A DNA stretch of 64,000 bases from Arthrobacter sp. NEB 688 (GCF_013201035.1 NZ_CP053707.1:434001-498000), one strand, 5' to 3'. Positions 1 to 8,734 are shown, numbered from the stretch's first letter. The notes: generated by a model not told the origin, from the sequence alone. Numbers and translations: made by a program.

Positions 1-77
1 GCCCCGAGGCAGCGGTCGAGGACGAGCTCCTCGTCCCGCGCGGGGACGGCCACGACGACGTGCCGGACCGGCGTCAC
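1..77 (-). CDS. Glycosyltransferase family 2, N-terminal fragment
   Basis: Only the first 25 codons lie in the window; the gene runs off the left edge. The GTG start at 77 overlaps the stop of the deacetylase/methyltransferase gene in a GTGA junction, so the two are probably translationally coupled. The N-terminus reads VVVAVPARDEE, the typical first strand of GT-A fold family 2 glycosyltransferases (nucleotide-sugar binding). The position behind an acyl-CoA dehydrogenase-like gene and a PIG-L gene suggests a glycan or glycoconjugate pathway. The fragment is too short to name a donor or acceptor. Confidence 0.6.
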   Translation of the reverse strand, partial: MTPVRHVVVAVPARDEELVLDRCLG

Positions 78-1468
78 GCGCGGCCCTCTCGCTCGGCGAC
101 CGACCCCGCCGGGCCGCCCCACAGGTCGACGAGCACGTCGTCGTCCTCGAGGTGCAGCCGGTGCGGCAGGTCGTCGAGGGCCGCCGCCGCGACGTCGTGG
201 ACGAGCGGTCCGTCCAGGGGGACGTCCTGCGTGCCGTGGCGCCAGTGGACGAGGAGCACCTCGCCGTCGGGGGCGAGGGCGTCCCGCACGCGGCGCAGCG
301 TCTCGAGCAGCTCGGTCGGGCGGAGGAAGTAGCCCACCTCCGACAGGACGGCGAGGTCGACGCGATCCTGCGGGCCGGGGTCGTCGGGCAGTACCTCGGG
401 GACCCGCCCGAGCACCCACGAGACGTGCTCGGGGGCGTCGACCCGGGCGAGGTCCAGCGCTCGCACGCTGACGTCCGTGGCGGTCACCCGGTCCGCGCGC
501 TCGGCGAGACGCCGCGTGAGGACCCCCGTGGCACAGCCGATCTCGAGCGCGTGGTCGTAACGCTCGCGCAGCAGGACGCCCGCCGTCAGGTCGCGCTTGC
601 GGCGCTCGAAGAACGACCCGTGGAAGCCCCAGGGGTCGTCGCCCGCCTCGTACATCGCGTCGAACGCCTCGGCGCCCCCCGCGCTCGTCCGGCTCGCGGG
701 CTGAGCGCCACCGTCCGCGACGAGCAGCTCGAGCGGTCGCGCGGCCCGGCGCAGCACCTCCGGCGGGAGGACCGGCCGGTCCCCCTCGGCCGGCCCGAGC
801 GGCGAGGACTGCGACGGGTACTCGCGCAGCGCCGCCGCCTTGCGGTCGACGGCGTCCCGGTCGAGCTCGACCACGCATGCGCGCTCCCACGGCAGGTCAT
901 CGGGAAGACCCCAGTGCCACAGCCAGATCGGGTACTGCAGCAACGTCGCCCCACGCTCCGCGGCGACCTCCGCCGCCACGGCGCCGAGGGTGTCGTGGTC
1001 GGGGTGGCGGTCGCCGCTCCACGGGGCGACGACGAGCGAGCCCGGCCGGACGACGCGCTGCACCGCCTCCCGCAGCGCACCACGCCGCACCGCGAGCGAG
1101 CCGTCGGGGAGGCCGAGGTGCGTCAGGCCCGCACGGGGCGACAGGGCCGAGACGGCCGCCGCCGCCTCCAGCCGTCGCACCCCACCCAGCCGGTCGGGAC
1201 CCCACGCCGAGGCGTCCGGGTGGGAGCCCTCCCCGTCGGTCGCGACGACGACGCTGACCGGCATCCCGGCCCGGTCGGCCAGCGCCACGAGGCCGCCGAC
1301 CCCGAGTGCCTCGTCGTCCGGGTGAGCGGCGAGGACGAGCAGCTCGTCGTGGCGGGCCGCGAGCGCGGGCACGTCGAGCACCGGGGCGAGCGCCCAGCGA
1401 GGGTCGCCGAGCCAGGTGCTCTCCGACGTGCCGGTGTCGGTGTGGCGGAACGCCGGTGCGCCAGTCAC
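74..1468 (-). CDS. PIG-L deacetylase fused to SAM-dependent methyltransferase
   Basis: This 464-residue fusion protein has two catalytic halves. Residues about 40-250 form a PIG-L/LmbE zinc deacetylase, with the metal motif AHPDDE at 48-53 and a second motif HPDHD at 155-159; the family removes acetyl groups from N-acetylglucosaminyl-type substrates. Residues about 265-455 form a class I methyltransferase of the NodS-like type, with the SAM loop EIGCATG near 309-315. The GTG start overlaps the stop of the upstream acyl-CoA dehydrogenase-like gene (GTGA), and the stop overlaps the next glycosyltransferase start in the same way, so three genes form one tight operon. The substrate is unknown. 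The deacetylase and methyltransferase may act in sequence on one sugar. Confidence 0.85.
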   Translation of the reverse strand: MTGAPAFRHTDTGTSESTWLGDPRWALAPVLDVPALAARHDELLVLAAHPDDEALGVGGLVALADRAGMPVSVVVATDGEGSHPDASAWGPDRLGGVRRLEAAAAVSALSPRAGLTHLGLPDGSLAVRRGALREAVQRVVRPGSLVVAPWSGDRHPDHDTLGAVAAEVAAERGATLLQYPIWLWHWGLPDDLPWERACVVELDRDAVDRKAAALREYPSQSSPLGPAEGDRPVLPPEVLRRAARPLELLVADGGAQPASRTSAGGAEAFDAMYEAGDDPWGFHGSFFERRKRDLTAGVLLRERYDHALEIGCATGVLTRRLAERADRVTATDVSVRALDLARVDAPEHVSWVLGRVPEVLPDDPGPQDRVDLAVLSEVGYFLRPTELLETLRRVRDALAPDGEVLLVHWRHGTQDVPLDGPLVHDVAAAALDDLPHRLHLEDDDVLVDLWGGPAGSVAEREGRA

Positions 1469-2493
1469 CGGGTCTCCTCCCCGTCGAGCACGAGGGCCCC
1501 CAGGGCGGCGAGGTCCCGCTCGGCGTGGTGCTGGCGCAGGTAGACCGTGAGGTCGGCGACCCGCCCGGCGTGCTCGTCGTCCGCGGTGAGCGGCGCCGGC
1601 CCGAGCCCGTGCCCGACGGCCCGCAGCACCTCCTCGGCGGCGTCGGCGACGACCGCCCGCACCCGCGCCGCGAGCAGCGCGCCCGCCCGCCCGTCGGCCG
1701 ACCCGTCCCCGATGGCCCGGGCCGCGTCCCGCAGCGACAGCAGGGCGCCGTGGAGCAGCCGGTCGACCGCCCCCAGGTGCAGGAGGGCGACCTGGTCCGG
1801 GGGCCGGCGCCGCGCCGCGTCGACGAGGCGCCCCGCGACGGCGGCCGCCGCCCCGAACCAGACCGCGGCCACGCCGATCCCACCCCAGGCGAAGCCCGGA
1901 CGCTCGAGGTACCAGTCCCCCTCGCCCACCGCGACGGTCGGGACGTCGGTGAGCGTCATCGACCCGGTGCGGACCGCGGCGAGACCGCGGGGCACCCACC
2001 GGCCGTCGTCGTGGACCACGCCCGGGTGGCGCAGGGGGACGGCGTGGAGGCCGGGCCGGGCACCGGCGTCGACCGTGACGAGCGCGTGGCTGACGGTCGT
2101 CGACAGGGAGCACCAGGCCTTCGTGCCGTCGACGCGGGTCGTGCCGTCGGCGGCGGTCCGCGACACCAGGACGGCGCCCGGCGCCCGCGCCGCGTAGACG
2201 CCGAAGGTGCTCGCGGCGTCCACCCCGAGCGAGGACAGGTCGGGGTGCCCGGCCTGCGCGAGCACCGCGACCGCGTCGAGGTGCGGCTCGGCCGCGCGCG
2301 CGACGGTCAGGTCCAGGGACCCCAGGGTCGCGAGCGTCGACAGGTAGCGCCACGGGTCGGCCGCCAGCCGCTCGGCGACACCGGCCTCCCGTCGCGCGAC
2401 GGCGAGCCCGTCGAGGACGTCGCCCGCCGCGACCTCGAGGTCCTCGCGCCGCCACTCCTGCGCCCGCCACGTCGTGTGCACCCGGGCAGCCAC
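1465..2493 (-). CDS. Acyl-CoA dehydrogenase-like flavoprotein
   Basis: A 342-residue protein with the overall layout of the acyl-CoA dehydrogenase family: a helical N-terminus, a middle beta domain (GTKAWCSLSTTVSHALVTVD, about residues 122-141) and a C-terminal helical bundle. It is shorter than canonical family members (about 380 residues), and I cannot point to the catalytic glutamate. The GTG start at 2493 is the first of a minus-strand operon and is followed by GTGA overlaps. In this setting, with a PIG-L deacetylase, a methyltransferase and a glycosyltransferase, it more likely serves a biosynthetic oxidation than fatty-acid degradation; that is inference from neighbours. Confidence 0.7.
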   Translation of the reverse strand: MAARVHTTWRAQEWRREDLEVAAGDVLDGLAVARREAGVAERLAADPWRYLSTLATLGSLDLTVARAAEPHLDAVAVLAQAGHPDLSSLGVDAASTFGVYAARAPGAVLVSRTAADGTTRVDGTKAWCSLSTTVSHALVTVDAGARPGLHAVPLRHPGVVHDDGRWVPRGLAAVRTGSMTLTDVPTVAVGEGDWYLERPGFAWGGIGVAAVWFGAAAAVAGRLVDAARRRPPDQVALLHLGAVDRLLHGALLSLRDAARAIGDGSADGRAGALLAARVRAVVADAAEEVLRAVGHGLGPAPLTADDEHAGRVADLTVYLRQHHAERDLAALGALVLDGEETR

Positions 2494-2614
2494 GCCCCAC
2501 CGTCCTCGCCGCCCGGGAGGGCGCTCGCCACTGTCGTCGCGAGGGCGTTACCCAGGGCGCCACCATCCACACCCGGTCACGGGCCCGGGATGCCGGCGCG
2601 GCACGCGCGTGCGG

Positions 2615-4453
2615 TCAGGCGCTCATCCGGGGGGAGGCCATCCCCTGGCCGAGGCTGGACCCGGTCGCGGTGCGGCGCAGGACGAGCGCGGCGACGTCGT
2701 CGTCCGCGGACTCGTCGCCGACGGTGCGGACGAGCCGGGAGAGGGCGTCGTCGAGGGTCGCCCCCTGCAGCGCACGCATGGCGTTCTGCAGGCGGGTCAG
2801 GCCGGTCTCGAGGTCCTCGTCGCGGCGCTCGACGAGGCCGTCGGTCACGAGGAGCAGCGAGTCGCCCGGGCCGAACGGCAGCTCGAGCCCGTGGCGGCCG
2901 TCGGCCAGCCCGAGGGGCGGTCCGTCGGCGTCGGGCAGCCTTTCGACGCTGCCGTCGGGGTGGGCGATCAACGGGGGCAGGTGGCCGGCGCTCGCGACGT
3001 GGACGGTGCCGGCGCGGGCGTCGGCGAGCACGTAGACGAGCGTCACGAGCTGCTCGTTCTCGAAGCGGGTCACCATCCGGTCCAGGGCGTCGAGGACCGA
3101 CTCCGGGGTGGGGTCGACCGACGCGAAGGCACGCACCGAGGCCCGCATCTGCGCCATCGCCGCCGAGGCCGCGACGCCGCGCCCCATGACGTCGCCGACG
3201 AAGGCGACGTGCCGGCCGTCGCCGATGGTGAAGGCGTCGTAGAAGTCGCCGCCGACCTCGGTGCGGCCGGAGGGCTCGTAGCGCCACGCGACCTCGAAGT
3301 CGTCGTCACCGGAGAGCAGCTCGGGCAGGACCGCCCGCTGCAGCTGCTCGGCGACGGCGCGGGTCTGCCCGTAGAGGTCGGCGTTGTCGAGGGCGCTGGC
3401 GGCCCGGCGCGCGAGGTGCTCGGCGAAGCGCACGTCGTCCTCGTCGTAGTGCCGGCCCGGCCGGCTGGAGCCCCACGTGAGGAGGCCGGCGACCCGTCCG
3501 CGGACGAAGAGCGGCACGATGAGGACGCTGCGCAGGTCGAGGGCCGTGAGGGCCGCGCGGTGGCCGGCGTCGCGGGCGGTCCGGTCGAGGACGTCGTCGG
3601 TGACGTCGGGGACGAGCAGCGGGCGGCCGGTCTCGACGACGCGGTCGAGCCACGAGCCGTCGGCGGCGCCCTCGGGCCACCGGTCCCGCATCGCCGCGAC
3701 GAGCTCGGTGGCCGCGGGGTCGGTGTGCGCCGAGGCGAGGCGGCGCAGCGTGCCGCCGCGCACGACGTCGACCGCGCACCAGTCCGCGTAGCGCGGCACC
3801 GTCATCCGCACCATCTTCGCCGTCGTCGAGCGCACGTCGAGGCTGCTCGCGAGCTGGATGGACGCCTCGGCGAGGAACGCGAGCCGGCTCGTCTGCTTCT
3901 CGGCGACGGCCGCGGCCTCGATGCGCTCGAGGGCCTGGGCGCAGGTGTCGGCGAGGACGTCGATGAACTCCAGGGCCGCCGGGTGCGGCGGGGCGGCCTC
4001 CGGGATGGAGAGGTGGATCGCCCCGAGCGTCGACTCGGTGCCACGCAGGGGGACGGTGACGATGGTGCGCTCGCCGCGACCGGCGATGGCGGGGTAGCGC
4101 CGGCTGATCTCGGCCGCGCCGACCACGACGATGCGCTTGCCGTTGGCGATCGCGTCGGCCATCGAGTTGCGGGTGTCGAGCGGGAAGGTCCACCACGCGG
4201 TCGCCTCGGCCTCCGGCAGCCCGCGCACGCCGATGAGGCGGGCCTCGTCGGGCCCGTGGCGCAGGCCCAGCGCGGCGATCGTCGCGCCCACCGCGTCGGC
4301 CATGTGCTCGGTGACGACGGTGGTCACGGCGTCGACCGTCGTGGCCCGCACGAGCTCGTTCGTGACGTGCGCCAGCTCGGTCAGTGTCTGACCCACCTGG
4401 CGGGGGAGGCGCGGCGTGCGCGGCGCTCCGTCGAACGGCTCCACGCGGCACAT
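2615..4453 (-). CDS. GAF-GAF-SpoIIE protein serine phosphatase
   Basis: A 612-residue soluble regulator. Two GAF-type sensor domains (about residues 25-190 and 195-355) precede a PP2C-like SpoIIE phosphatase domain (about 370-600). The phosphatase metal motif is visible as GGDFYDAF, followed by GDVMGRG and later VTDGLVERR, so the catalytic domain looks intact. Such proteins dephosphorylate anti-anti-sigma factors in partner-switching cascades and respond to small ligands or redox cues through GAF. No anti-sigma or anti-anti-sigma gene is nearby, so the target is elsewhere. The gene is monocistronic and transcribed away from the DUF2383 gene. Confidence 0.9.
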   Translation of the reverse strand: MCRVEPFDGAPRTPRLPRQVGQTLTELAHVTNELVRATTVDAVTTVVTEHMADAVGATIAALGLRHGPDEARLIGVRGLPEAEATAWWTFPLDTRNSMADAIANGKRIVVVGAAEISRRYPAIAGRGERTIVTVPLRGTESTLGAIHLSIPEAAPPHPAALEFIDVLADTCAQALERIEAAAVAEKQTSRLAFLAEASIQLASSLDVRSTTAKMVRMTVPRYADWCAVDVVRGGTLRRLASAHTDPAATELVAAMRDRWPEGAADGSWLDRVVETGRPLLVPDVTDDVLDRTARDAGHRAALTALDLRSVLIVPLFVRGRVAGLLTWGSSRPGRHYDEDDVRFAEHLARRAASALDNADLYGQTRAVAEQLQRAVLPELLSGDDDFEVAWRYEPSGRTEVGGDFYDAFTIGDGRHVAFVGDVMGRGVAASAAMAQMRASVRAFASVDPTPESVLDALDRMVTRFENEQLVTLVYVLADARAGTVHVASAGHLPPLIAHPDGSVERLPDADGPPLGLADGRHGLELPFGPGDSLLLVTDGLVERRDEDLETGLTRLQNAMRALQGATLDDALSRLVRTVGDESADDDVAALVLRRTATGSSLGQGMASPRMSA

Positions 4454-4846
4454 CCTCGCAGGTGGAACGACCGGTTGTCAGCACCGACCGTCCGGCGGGG
4501 GCCGAACAGGCCGCCCTGTCGCGGCTCCATCCCGAGCATCGATCGACGAATGTGTCGAATGATGCACGCCCGCCCCCAGCAGGATGGTCCCGTGGATGCC
4601 TGGCTGCGTACGCTGCTCGCCCTCGGGGGCGGCCTCGCCCTGCGCTCGGTCACCCGTCGCGCCGGCCCGGAGGCGCTGGAGCGGTACTGGCCCGGCAGCC
4701 CTGTCGGGCTGGCGGCCGTGCGCCGGCTCGCCGGGCTGCCCCCCCCGGCTGAGGCGTCGCGAACAACGTCTCGACAGGACGGTTCGTGGGCGCGCCACCG
4801 GGGTAGCGCAGGGGTCCAGCCACCACAGCACACGAAGGAGCACGAC
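4454..4846. other. Intergenic region with a possible small ORF
   Basis: This 393-bp gap separates the divergent SpoIIE phosphatase and DUF2383 genes. A GTG at 4592, preceded by AGGA, opens a frame with strongly G/C third positions (begins VDAWLRTLLALGGG) until a run of eight cytosines at 4739-4746. Past that run the codon bias fades, yet the frame stays open into the DUF2383 gene. Losing two cytosines would end it with a TGA as a 50-odd residue peptide. It may be a small membrane-associated protein or a decayed one. No clear promoter is visible. Confidence 0.3.
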
Positions 4847-5290
4847 ATGTCGGACGACGCCAAGGCGGCCAAGGAGCTCGTCGAGACCCTCAAGGACGGC
4901 GAGCGCGGGTTCGCGGACGCCGCCGAGAAGCTGCGCGACAGCGACCACCCCGAGTGGGCCACGACGCTGCACCGCCTGTCCGAGCAGCGCGCGGGCTTCC
5001 ACCGCGAGATCGTCGCCCTCGGCCACGAGTACGGCGACGACGTCGACGAGAGCGGCTCGGCCGCGGCCGCCCTCCACCGCGGCTGGATCGCCCTCAAGGA
5101 CGCCGTCACCGGCGACAGCCCCGACAGCGTGCTCGGTGCCGCCGTCACGGGCGAGGACCACGCCGTCAAGGAGTACGAGAAGGCCCTCGAGCAGGACCTG
5201 AGCGCGGGCTTCCGCGAGGTCGTCGCGCGCCAGCACGCCGACGTCGTCGCCGCGCGCGACGAGGTCAAGGCGCTGCAGACCGCGAGCTGA
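4847..5290 (+). CDS. DUF2383 (PA2169-like) four-helix-bundle protein
   Basis: A 147-residue, mostly helical, acidic protein matching the PA2169/DUF2383 family of ferritin-like four-helix bundles. The conserved pattern includes LKDGERGF near residues 16-23, the HRLSEQRAGFHREI helix and a C-terminal helix ending in ARDEVKALQ. The function of the family is unsettled; members are often stress-induced. The ATG at 4847 is chosen because GAAGGAG lies six bases upstream. The gene is monocistronic and ends at a strong hairpin shared with the convergent desaturase gene. Confidence 0.85.
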   Translation: MSDDAKAAKELVETLKDGERGFADAAEKLRDSDHPEWATTLHRLSEQRAGFHREIVALGHEYGDDVDESGSAAAALHRGWIALKDAVTGDSPDSVLGAAVTGEDHAVKEYEKALEQDLSAGFREVVARQHADVVAARDEVKALQTAS

Positions 5291-5304
5291 CCCCACCCCG
5301 CACG

Positions 5305-5345
5305 CCCCGAGGGGCCTCGTCCGACGTGGACGGGGCCCCTCGGTC
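5305..5345. terminator. Bidirectional terminator hairpin
   Basis: CCGAGGGGCC at 5307-5316 pairs with GGCCCCTCGG at 5334-5343 across a 17-base loop. It sits between the convergent DUF2383 and desaturase genes, so it can serve both strands. No U-tract follows, as is usual in high-GC actinobacteria. Confidence 0.75.
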
Positions 5346-5366
5346 GTCGGGGTGGTGACGCCGCGG

Positions 5367-6302
5367 TCAGGCGTTCTGCCGCGCGGCGATCTTCGCGGCC
5401 CGCTCCTCACGCTTCTCGACGAAGCGGGTCGCCTCGCCGTCGAGGGCCGCCACCGCGGCGGCGAGCTCCTCGCGGGCCTGCTCGCCGTCGGCGTCGAGGC
5501 CCTCGAGCTCCCAGACGCCCCACTGCCGCAGCAGCGGCGCGACGATGTCGTCGTGGTGGATGCGCAGGTCGTAGATGCCGGCCATCGCCATCTGGACGGC
5601 CTTGCGGCCGAAGCCCGGGATGATCGCGCCGGGCATCTGGAAGTTCACGACCTCGTCGGTGATCGCCCGCATCGTCTGGCTCGGGGTCAGCTCGAGCGCC
5701 GCCTGGATGATGTTCCGGTAGAAGATCATGTGGAGGTTCTCGTCCTTGGCCACCCGGATGAGCAGCTTCTCGGCGACGGGCTCCTCGGTGAAGCGGCCGG
5801 TGTTGCGGTGCGACACCCGGGTCGCGAGCTCCTGGAAGGACACGTACGCGCAGACGTTGAGCAGCGGCTTGTCGCCGGAGTCGTAGCCGGTCTCCATCGT
5901 GTCCATCCGCGCCCGCTCGAGCTCGTCGGGGTCGACGCCGCGCGTGACGAGCAGGTAGTCGCGGATGCAGAACGCGTGCCGGCCCTCCTCCGCGGTCCAG
6001 CGGTTGACCCACGCGCCCCACGCGCTGTCGCGGCCGAAGGCGCGCTCGATCTCGCGGTGGTAGCTCGGCAGGTTGTCCTCGGTCAGGAGGTTGACCTCGA
6101 GCGCGGTGCGGGCGATCGGTGAGAGCTGCGACTGCTCGACCGACCACGGCTCGCCGCCGAGCTCCTTGAAGTCGCGACCGAGCGACCACGGCACGTACTC
6201 GTGGGGCATCCACTCCTGGGCGGCGCCGAGGTGACGGTTGAGGTTCTCCTCGACCGTGGGCTCCAGCGCGGCCAGCAGCGCGGCGCTGTCGAGTGTGGCC
6301 AT
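5367..6302 (-). CDS. Acyl-ACP desaturase-like (DesA) di-iron protein
   Basis: A 311-residue protein of the soluble stearoyl-ACP desaturase family, which uses a di-iron centre in a ferritin-like bundle to introduce a double bond into ACP-bound acyl chains. Visible ligands are E of LLTEDNLPSYHREIE, the EEGRH motif (TAEEGRHAFCIRDY) and DENLH (AKDENLHMIFYRN), which give the two ExxH pairs. The length matches mycobacterial DesA1/DesA2. The ATG at 6302 is supported by GAGGAGG just upstream. It is a single gene, convergent with DUF2383 and divergent from the DUF1990 gene. The regiospecificity cannot be read from the sequence. Confidence 0.88.
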   Translation of the reverse strand: MATLDSAALLAALEPTVEENLNRHLGAAQEWMPHEYVPWSLGRDFKELGGEPWSVEQSQLSPIARTALEVNLLTEDNLPSYHREIERAFGRDSAWGAWVNRWTAEEGRHAFCIRDYLLVTRGVDPDELERARMDTMETGYDSGDKPLLNVCAYVSFQELATRVSHRNTGRFTEEPVAEKLLIRVAKDENLHMIFYRNIIQAALELTPSQTMRAITDEVVNFQMPGAIIPGFGRKAVQMAMAGIYDLRIHHDDIVAPLLRQWGVWELEGLDADGEQAREELAAAVAALDGEATRFVEKREERAAKIAARQNA

Positions 6303-6443
6303 GGGGGTCCTCCTCGTGCTGGGGAGGGCGCGGGCCGCGCCCACGCCCTGCCTACACCCTCGGCGGCCCCCGGGCCAGAGGGAGGAACGGACCAACCGCG
6401 CTCCTGCGCACCGGGCGAGCCACCGAGGAGGCAGGATCGAGCC

Positions 6444-6977
6444 ATGACCGTCGGCTTCCTCGACCCGCACCAGCGGGCGCGGCTGTCGTCCGCACGCCTG
6501 TCGTACGACGCGCGGACCGGCTTCCTCGACGTCCCGCCGGAGGGGTACGCGCGCCTCGACGAGTCGGTCGTCCTGGCGCACACCGACCTCGAGGGCGCGG
6601 CCCACGACCTCTTCACCTGGCAGGTGCAGGCGCGCGCGGGGCTGCACGTGCGCACCTCCGAGCTGCCGCTGCGCACCGGGACCGTGGTCGAGATGCGCGG
6701 AGGCGTCGGGCCGCTGGCGCTGACCATCCCGTGCCGCGTCGTCGACGTCATCGACGAGCCGGGTCGCGCGGGCTTCGCGTACGGGACGCTGGCCGGCCAC
6801 CCCGAGGCGGGCGAGGAGCGCTTCCTCGTGGAGCGGCTCGACGACGGGCGGCTCCGCTTCCGCATCACGGCGGTCTCGCGGCCCGCGTCACTGCTCGCCC
6901 GCCTGGCCGGCCCGCTCGGCCGGGCCGGCCAGCGGTGGATGACCCGCCGCTACCTGCGCGCCCTCGACCGCCCCTGA
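6444..6977 (+). CDS. DUF1990 family protein
   Basis: A 177-residue protein that fits the DUF1990 family: RLSYDARTGFLDVPPEGY at the N-terminus, a central PLRTGTVVEMRGGVGPLAL segment, and a C-terminal GEERFLVERLDDGRLRFRIT strand pair followed by an AVSRP turn. The family is widespread in actinobacteria and plants and has no firmly assigned function. There is no signal peptide or membrane segment. The ATG at 6444 follows a GAGGAGGCAGGA purine stretch. It stands alone, divergent from the desaturase. Confidence 0.8.
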   Translation: MTVGFLDPHQRARLSSARLSYDARTGFLDVPPEGYARLDESVVLAHTDLEGAAHDLFTWQVQARAGLHVRTSELPLRTGTVVEMRGGVGPLALTIPCRVVDVIDEPGRAGFAYGTLAGHPEAGEERFLVERLDDGRLRFRITAVSRPASLLARLAGPLGRAGQRWMTRRYLRALDRP

Positions 6978-7028
6978 CCCCTCGGGCCGACAGGAGGGCG
7001 TCAAGACGCGTCAGGGCACGTCAAGATC

Positions 7029-7703
7029 GTGCGTCGACGCGACCCTCCGGCCGACCACCGGCCGAGGCTGGTCGTCGTGACCGCAGACACCAGCTCCGCC
7101 CCGTCCCTCCCCACCCGCCGAGCCGCCGCGACGGCCGGAGGCCCGGGCTCGATGCTCGCGACCGCCGCGGACCTCGTGGCGGCCGGTCTCGAGCAGACCC
7201 TGGCCGCGGCCCGGTCGGGCGACGCCACGGCGGCCCGCCGCGTCGTGCGCGGTTCGGGCCGTCGGCGCCTCGCGTGCCGCCGGGCGGACTGCTGCGCCCG
7301 GGTGCGGGTCGCGCACCGCGTGGCGGCGCCCCACGCCCTGCCGCGCACCGCGTCGGAGCTGCGCCTCGTCGCGGAGCTGGACCACCTCGGCGGCCTCGTC
7401 GACAGCCTCGCCCGGCAGGTCGCGACCGGGGCGCTCCCGCCGACGGCGCTCGCCGCGCTGCGGGACGACCTCGACACCCTCGCGTCCTGCGGCGTCGCCC
7501 GGCTGCGGCGGCTGTCGACCCTGAGCGGCCCGGACATGGACCCGGGCTACCGCCACGACGGCGAGGCCCTGCGCGCGGTGCTCGACCACCTGCCGGCGCT
7601 CGCGGAGGCACCCTCGCCGCGGACGCCGCAGCCCGCGCTCACGTGCCGGCGCATCGTCGAGTCGGTGCTCGCGGCCTCGTCGCTCGCCGCGCGGATCGCC
7701 TGA
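7029..7703 (+). CDS. PhoU-like domain protein
   Basis: An up to 224-residue protein, all helical after residue 40. The segment LRLVAELDHLGGLVDSLARQV near residues 113-133 resembles the conserved second half of a PhoU three-helix repeat, and the preceding arginine-rich helix with paired cysteines (CRRADCCARVR) precedes the bend where PhoU repeats have QQPVA. PhoU proteins control phosphate transport and its sensor kinase, but no pst or pho genes are adjacent. A GTG at 7077 is an equally good start. The similarity is at pattern level only. Confidence 0.55.
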   Translation: MRRRDPPADHRPRLVVVTADTSSAPSLPTRRAAATAGGPGSMLATAADLVAAGLEQTLAAARSGDATAARRVVRGSGRRRLACRRADCCARVRVAHRVAAPHALPRTASELRLVAELDHLGGLVDSLARQVATGALPPTALAALRDDLDTLASCGVARLRRLSTLSGPDMDPGYRHDGEALRAVLDHLPALAEAPSPRTPQPALTCRRIVESVLAASSLAARIA

Positions 7704-7979
7704 CGCAGACCGGCGCACCACCCCCGAACAGAGCAAGGCCGTCGCCCGACCGAGTGAGGAAGCGCGTGCTTCGTGTGATGGCGGGGAGACCGGCAAGTGG
7801 CAGGGATGTGACCCCGCCCCGCGCCGACTTCCGCGTCATCCCCGTGACGACGTGGATGGTCGTCGCACCGCACGCACCTGCCGCATCCCGTCAGCCAGAC
7901 ACGAGCCTCGGTCGGATGCGACGTCGAGCGTCGGAACGCAGGTCCGGCAGTCGCAGCGGACCACGTGCGACCACTCGCT

Positions 7980-8478
7980 ATGGCTGAGCCCGACTGGGGA
8001 GTCGACGAGGCAGCGGGGTCCTTCGGTCCCGCGACGTGGTCCCGGGAGCCGGTTCACTCAGATCGGCCCGAGGACCTGCGGGAGGTCGCGGCCGCCCTGG
8101 CTCTGGGCACTCACCCGGCCGACGAGGCACCGCCGTGGTGCTTCGTCCCGGCGATCAGGCCCCAGGGTGAGCGGGCCTGGGTCCGCGACTGCCGCGTCCG
8201 GCATCTCACCAGGGCCGACAGCGACGGGCGCGCGGAGCGGTTGCCGTGGACCGCCGCCGAATACGCAGAGACCGAGGACGACACGAACCGCATGCTGGCA
8301 GGGCTGGGTCTTCCGCCCCGACCCGCGGGGCAGGATCCGGCTGCTCCGTCCGCCGCCCTCATACCCGGACGCGCAAGCGGTCCTGGACGAGATCTGGGCC
8401 GGCTGGGTGGACGGACCGGAGACTGCGAGTCCGGCATTCGTCGAGCATGTCCACCGACGCCTGCGCGCCATCTTCTGA
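7980..8478 (+). pseudogene. Hypothetical gene with a +1 frameshift
   Basis: Two reading frames join to one coherent product. From the ATG at 7980 the frame reads MAEPDWGVDEAAG through TNRMLAGLGLPP near 8315. From about 8317 the good coding pattern continues in the next frame, reading PDPRGRIRLL, then AQAVLDEIWAGWVDGPE, to a stop at 8478. Removing one C from the four-cytosine run at 8316-8319 would restore a protein of about 165 residues. I do not recognise the family. It could be a recent pseudogene, a sequencing indel, or much less likely programmed slippage. The gene lies just outside the left end of the island. Confidence 0.6.
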
Positions 8479-8608
8479 CGCGGGGCACGATGCCGCCCGC
8501 AAGTCCCACCACCCACGTGGCCGATGCGAGAGCTCGCAGCCCGTCGGCGGGCCAGCAGCCGGGGCCCAGACCCTCGATCGGGCAGCTCCAGACCCCGGAC
8601 AGAGCAGA

Positions 8609-8637
8609 GCCCCGACCGCGTTTCCGCTGATCGGGGC
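8609..8637 (-). terminator. Hairpin downstream of tRNA-Arg
   Basis: GCCCCGA at 8609-8615 pairs with TCGGGGC at 8631-8637. It lies 25 bases past the 3' end of the minus-strand tRNA-Arg and can also end transcription of the frameshifted plus-strand gene. Confidence 0.55.
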
Positions 8638-8661
8638 CCGTCCTACTGTCTCAACACAGTG

Positions 8662-8734
8662 CGCGCCCGAAGGGATTCGAACCCCTAACCTTCTGATCCG
8701 TAGTCAGATGCTCTATCCGTTGAGCTACGGGCGC
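8662..8734 (-). tRNA. tRNA-Arg (anticodon ACG)
   Basis: A complete 73-nt cloverleaf on the minus strand. The acceptor stem GCGCCCG (5' end at 8734) pairs with CGGGCGC. The anticodon stem TCTGA/TCAGA encloses the loop CTACGGA with anticodon ACG, and the T arm carries GGTTCGAATCC. No CCA is encoded. The 5' 43 nt are part of a 48-bp repeat found again at 35964-36011, so this gene is the integration target of the island and its promoter side now comes from the island. Confidence 0.95.

Noticed and set aside
74-2572. One continuous minus-strand frame suggesting an 832-residue protein.
   Set aside because: The upper part is Pro/Arg-rich and overlaps the acyl-CoA dehydrogenase-like gene in another frame. 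The GTG at 1468 is the natural start.
2474-5290. A very long plus-strand open frame of over 900 codons.
   Set aside because: Most of it is antisense to the GAF-SpoIIE phosphatase, which has clear domain motifs. Only its last 147 codons are the real DUF2383 gene.
7547-8057. Several short frames on both strands between the PhoU-like gene and the frameshifted gene.
   Set aside because: None has a ribosome site or coding-type codon bias, and all overlap each other.
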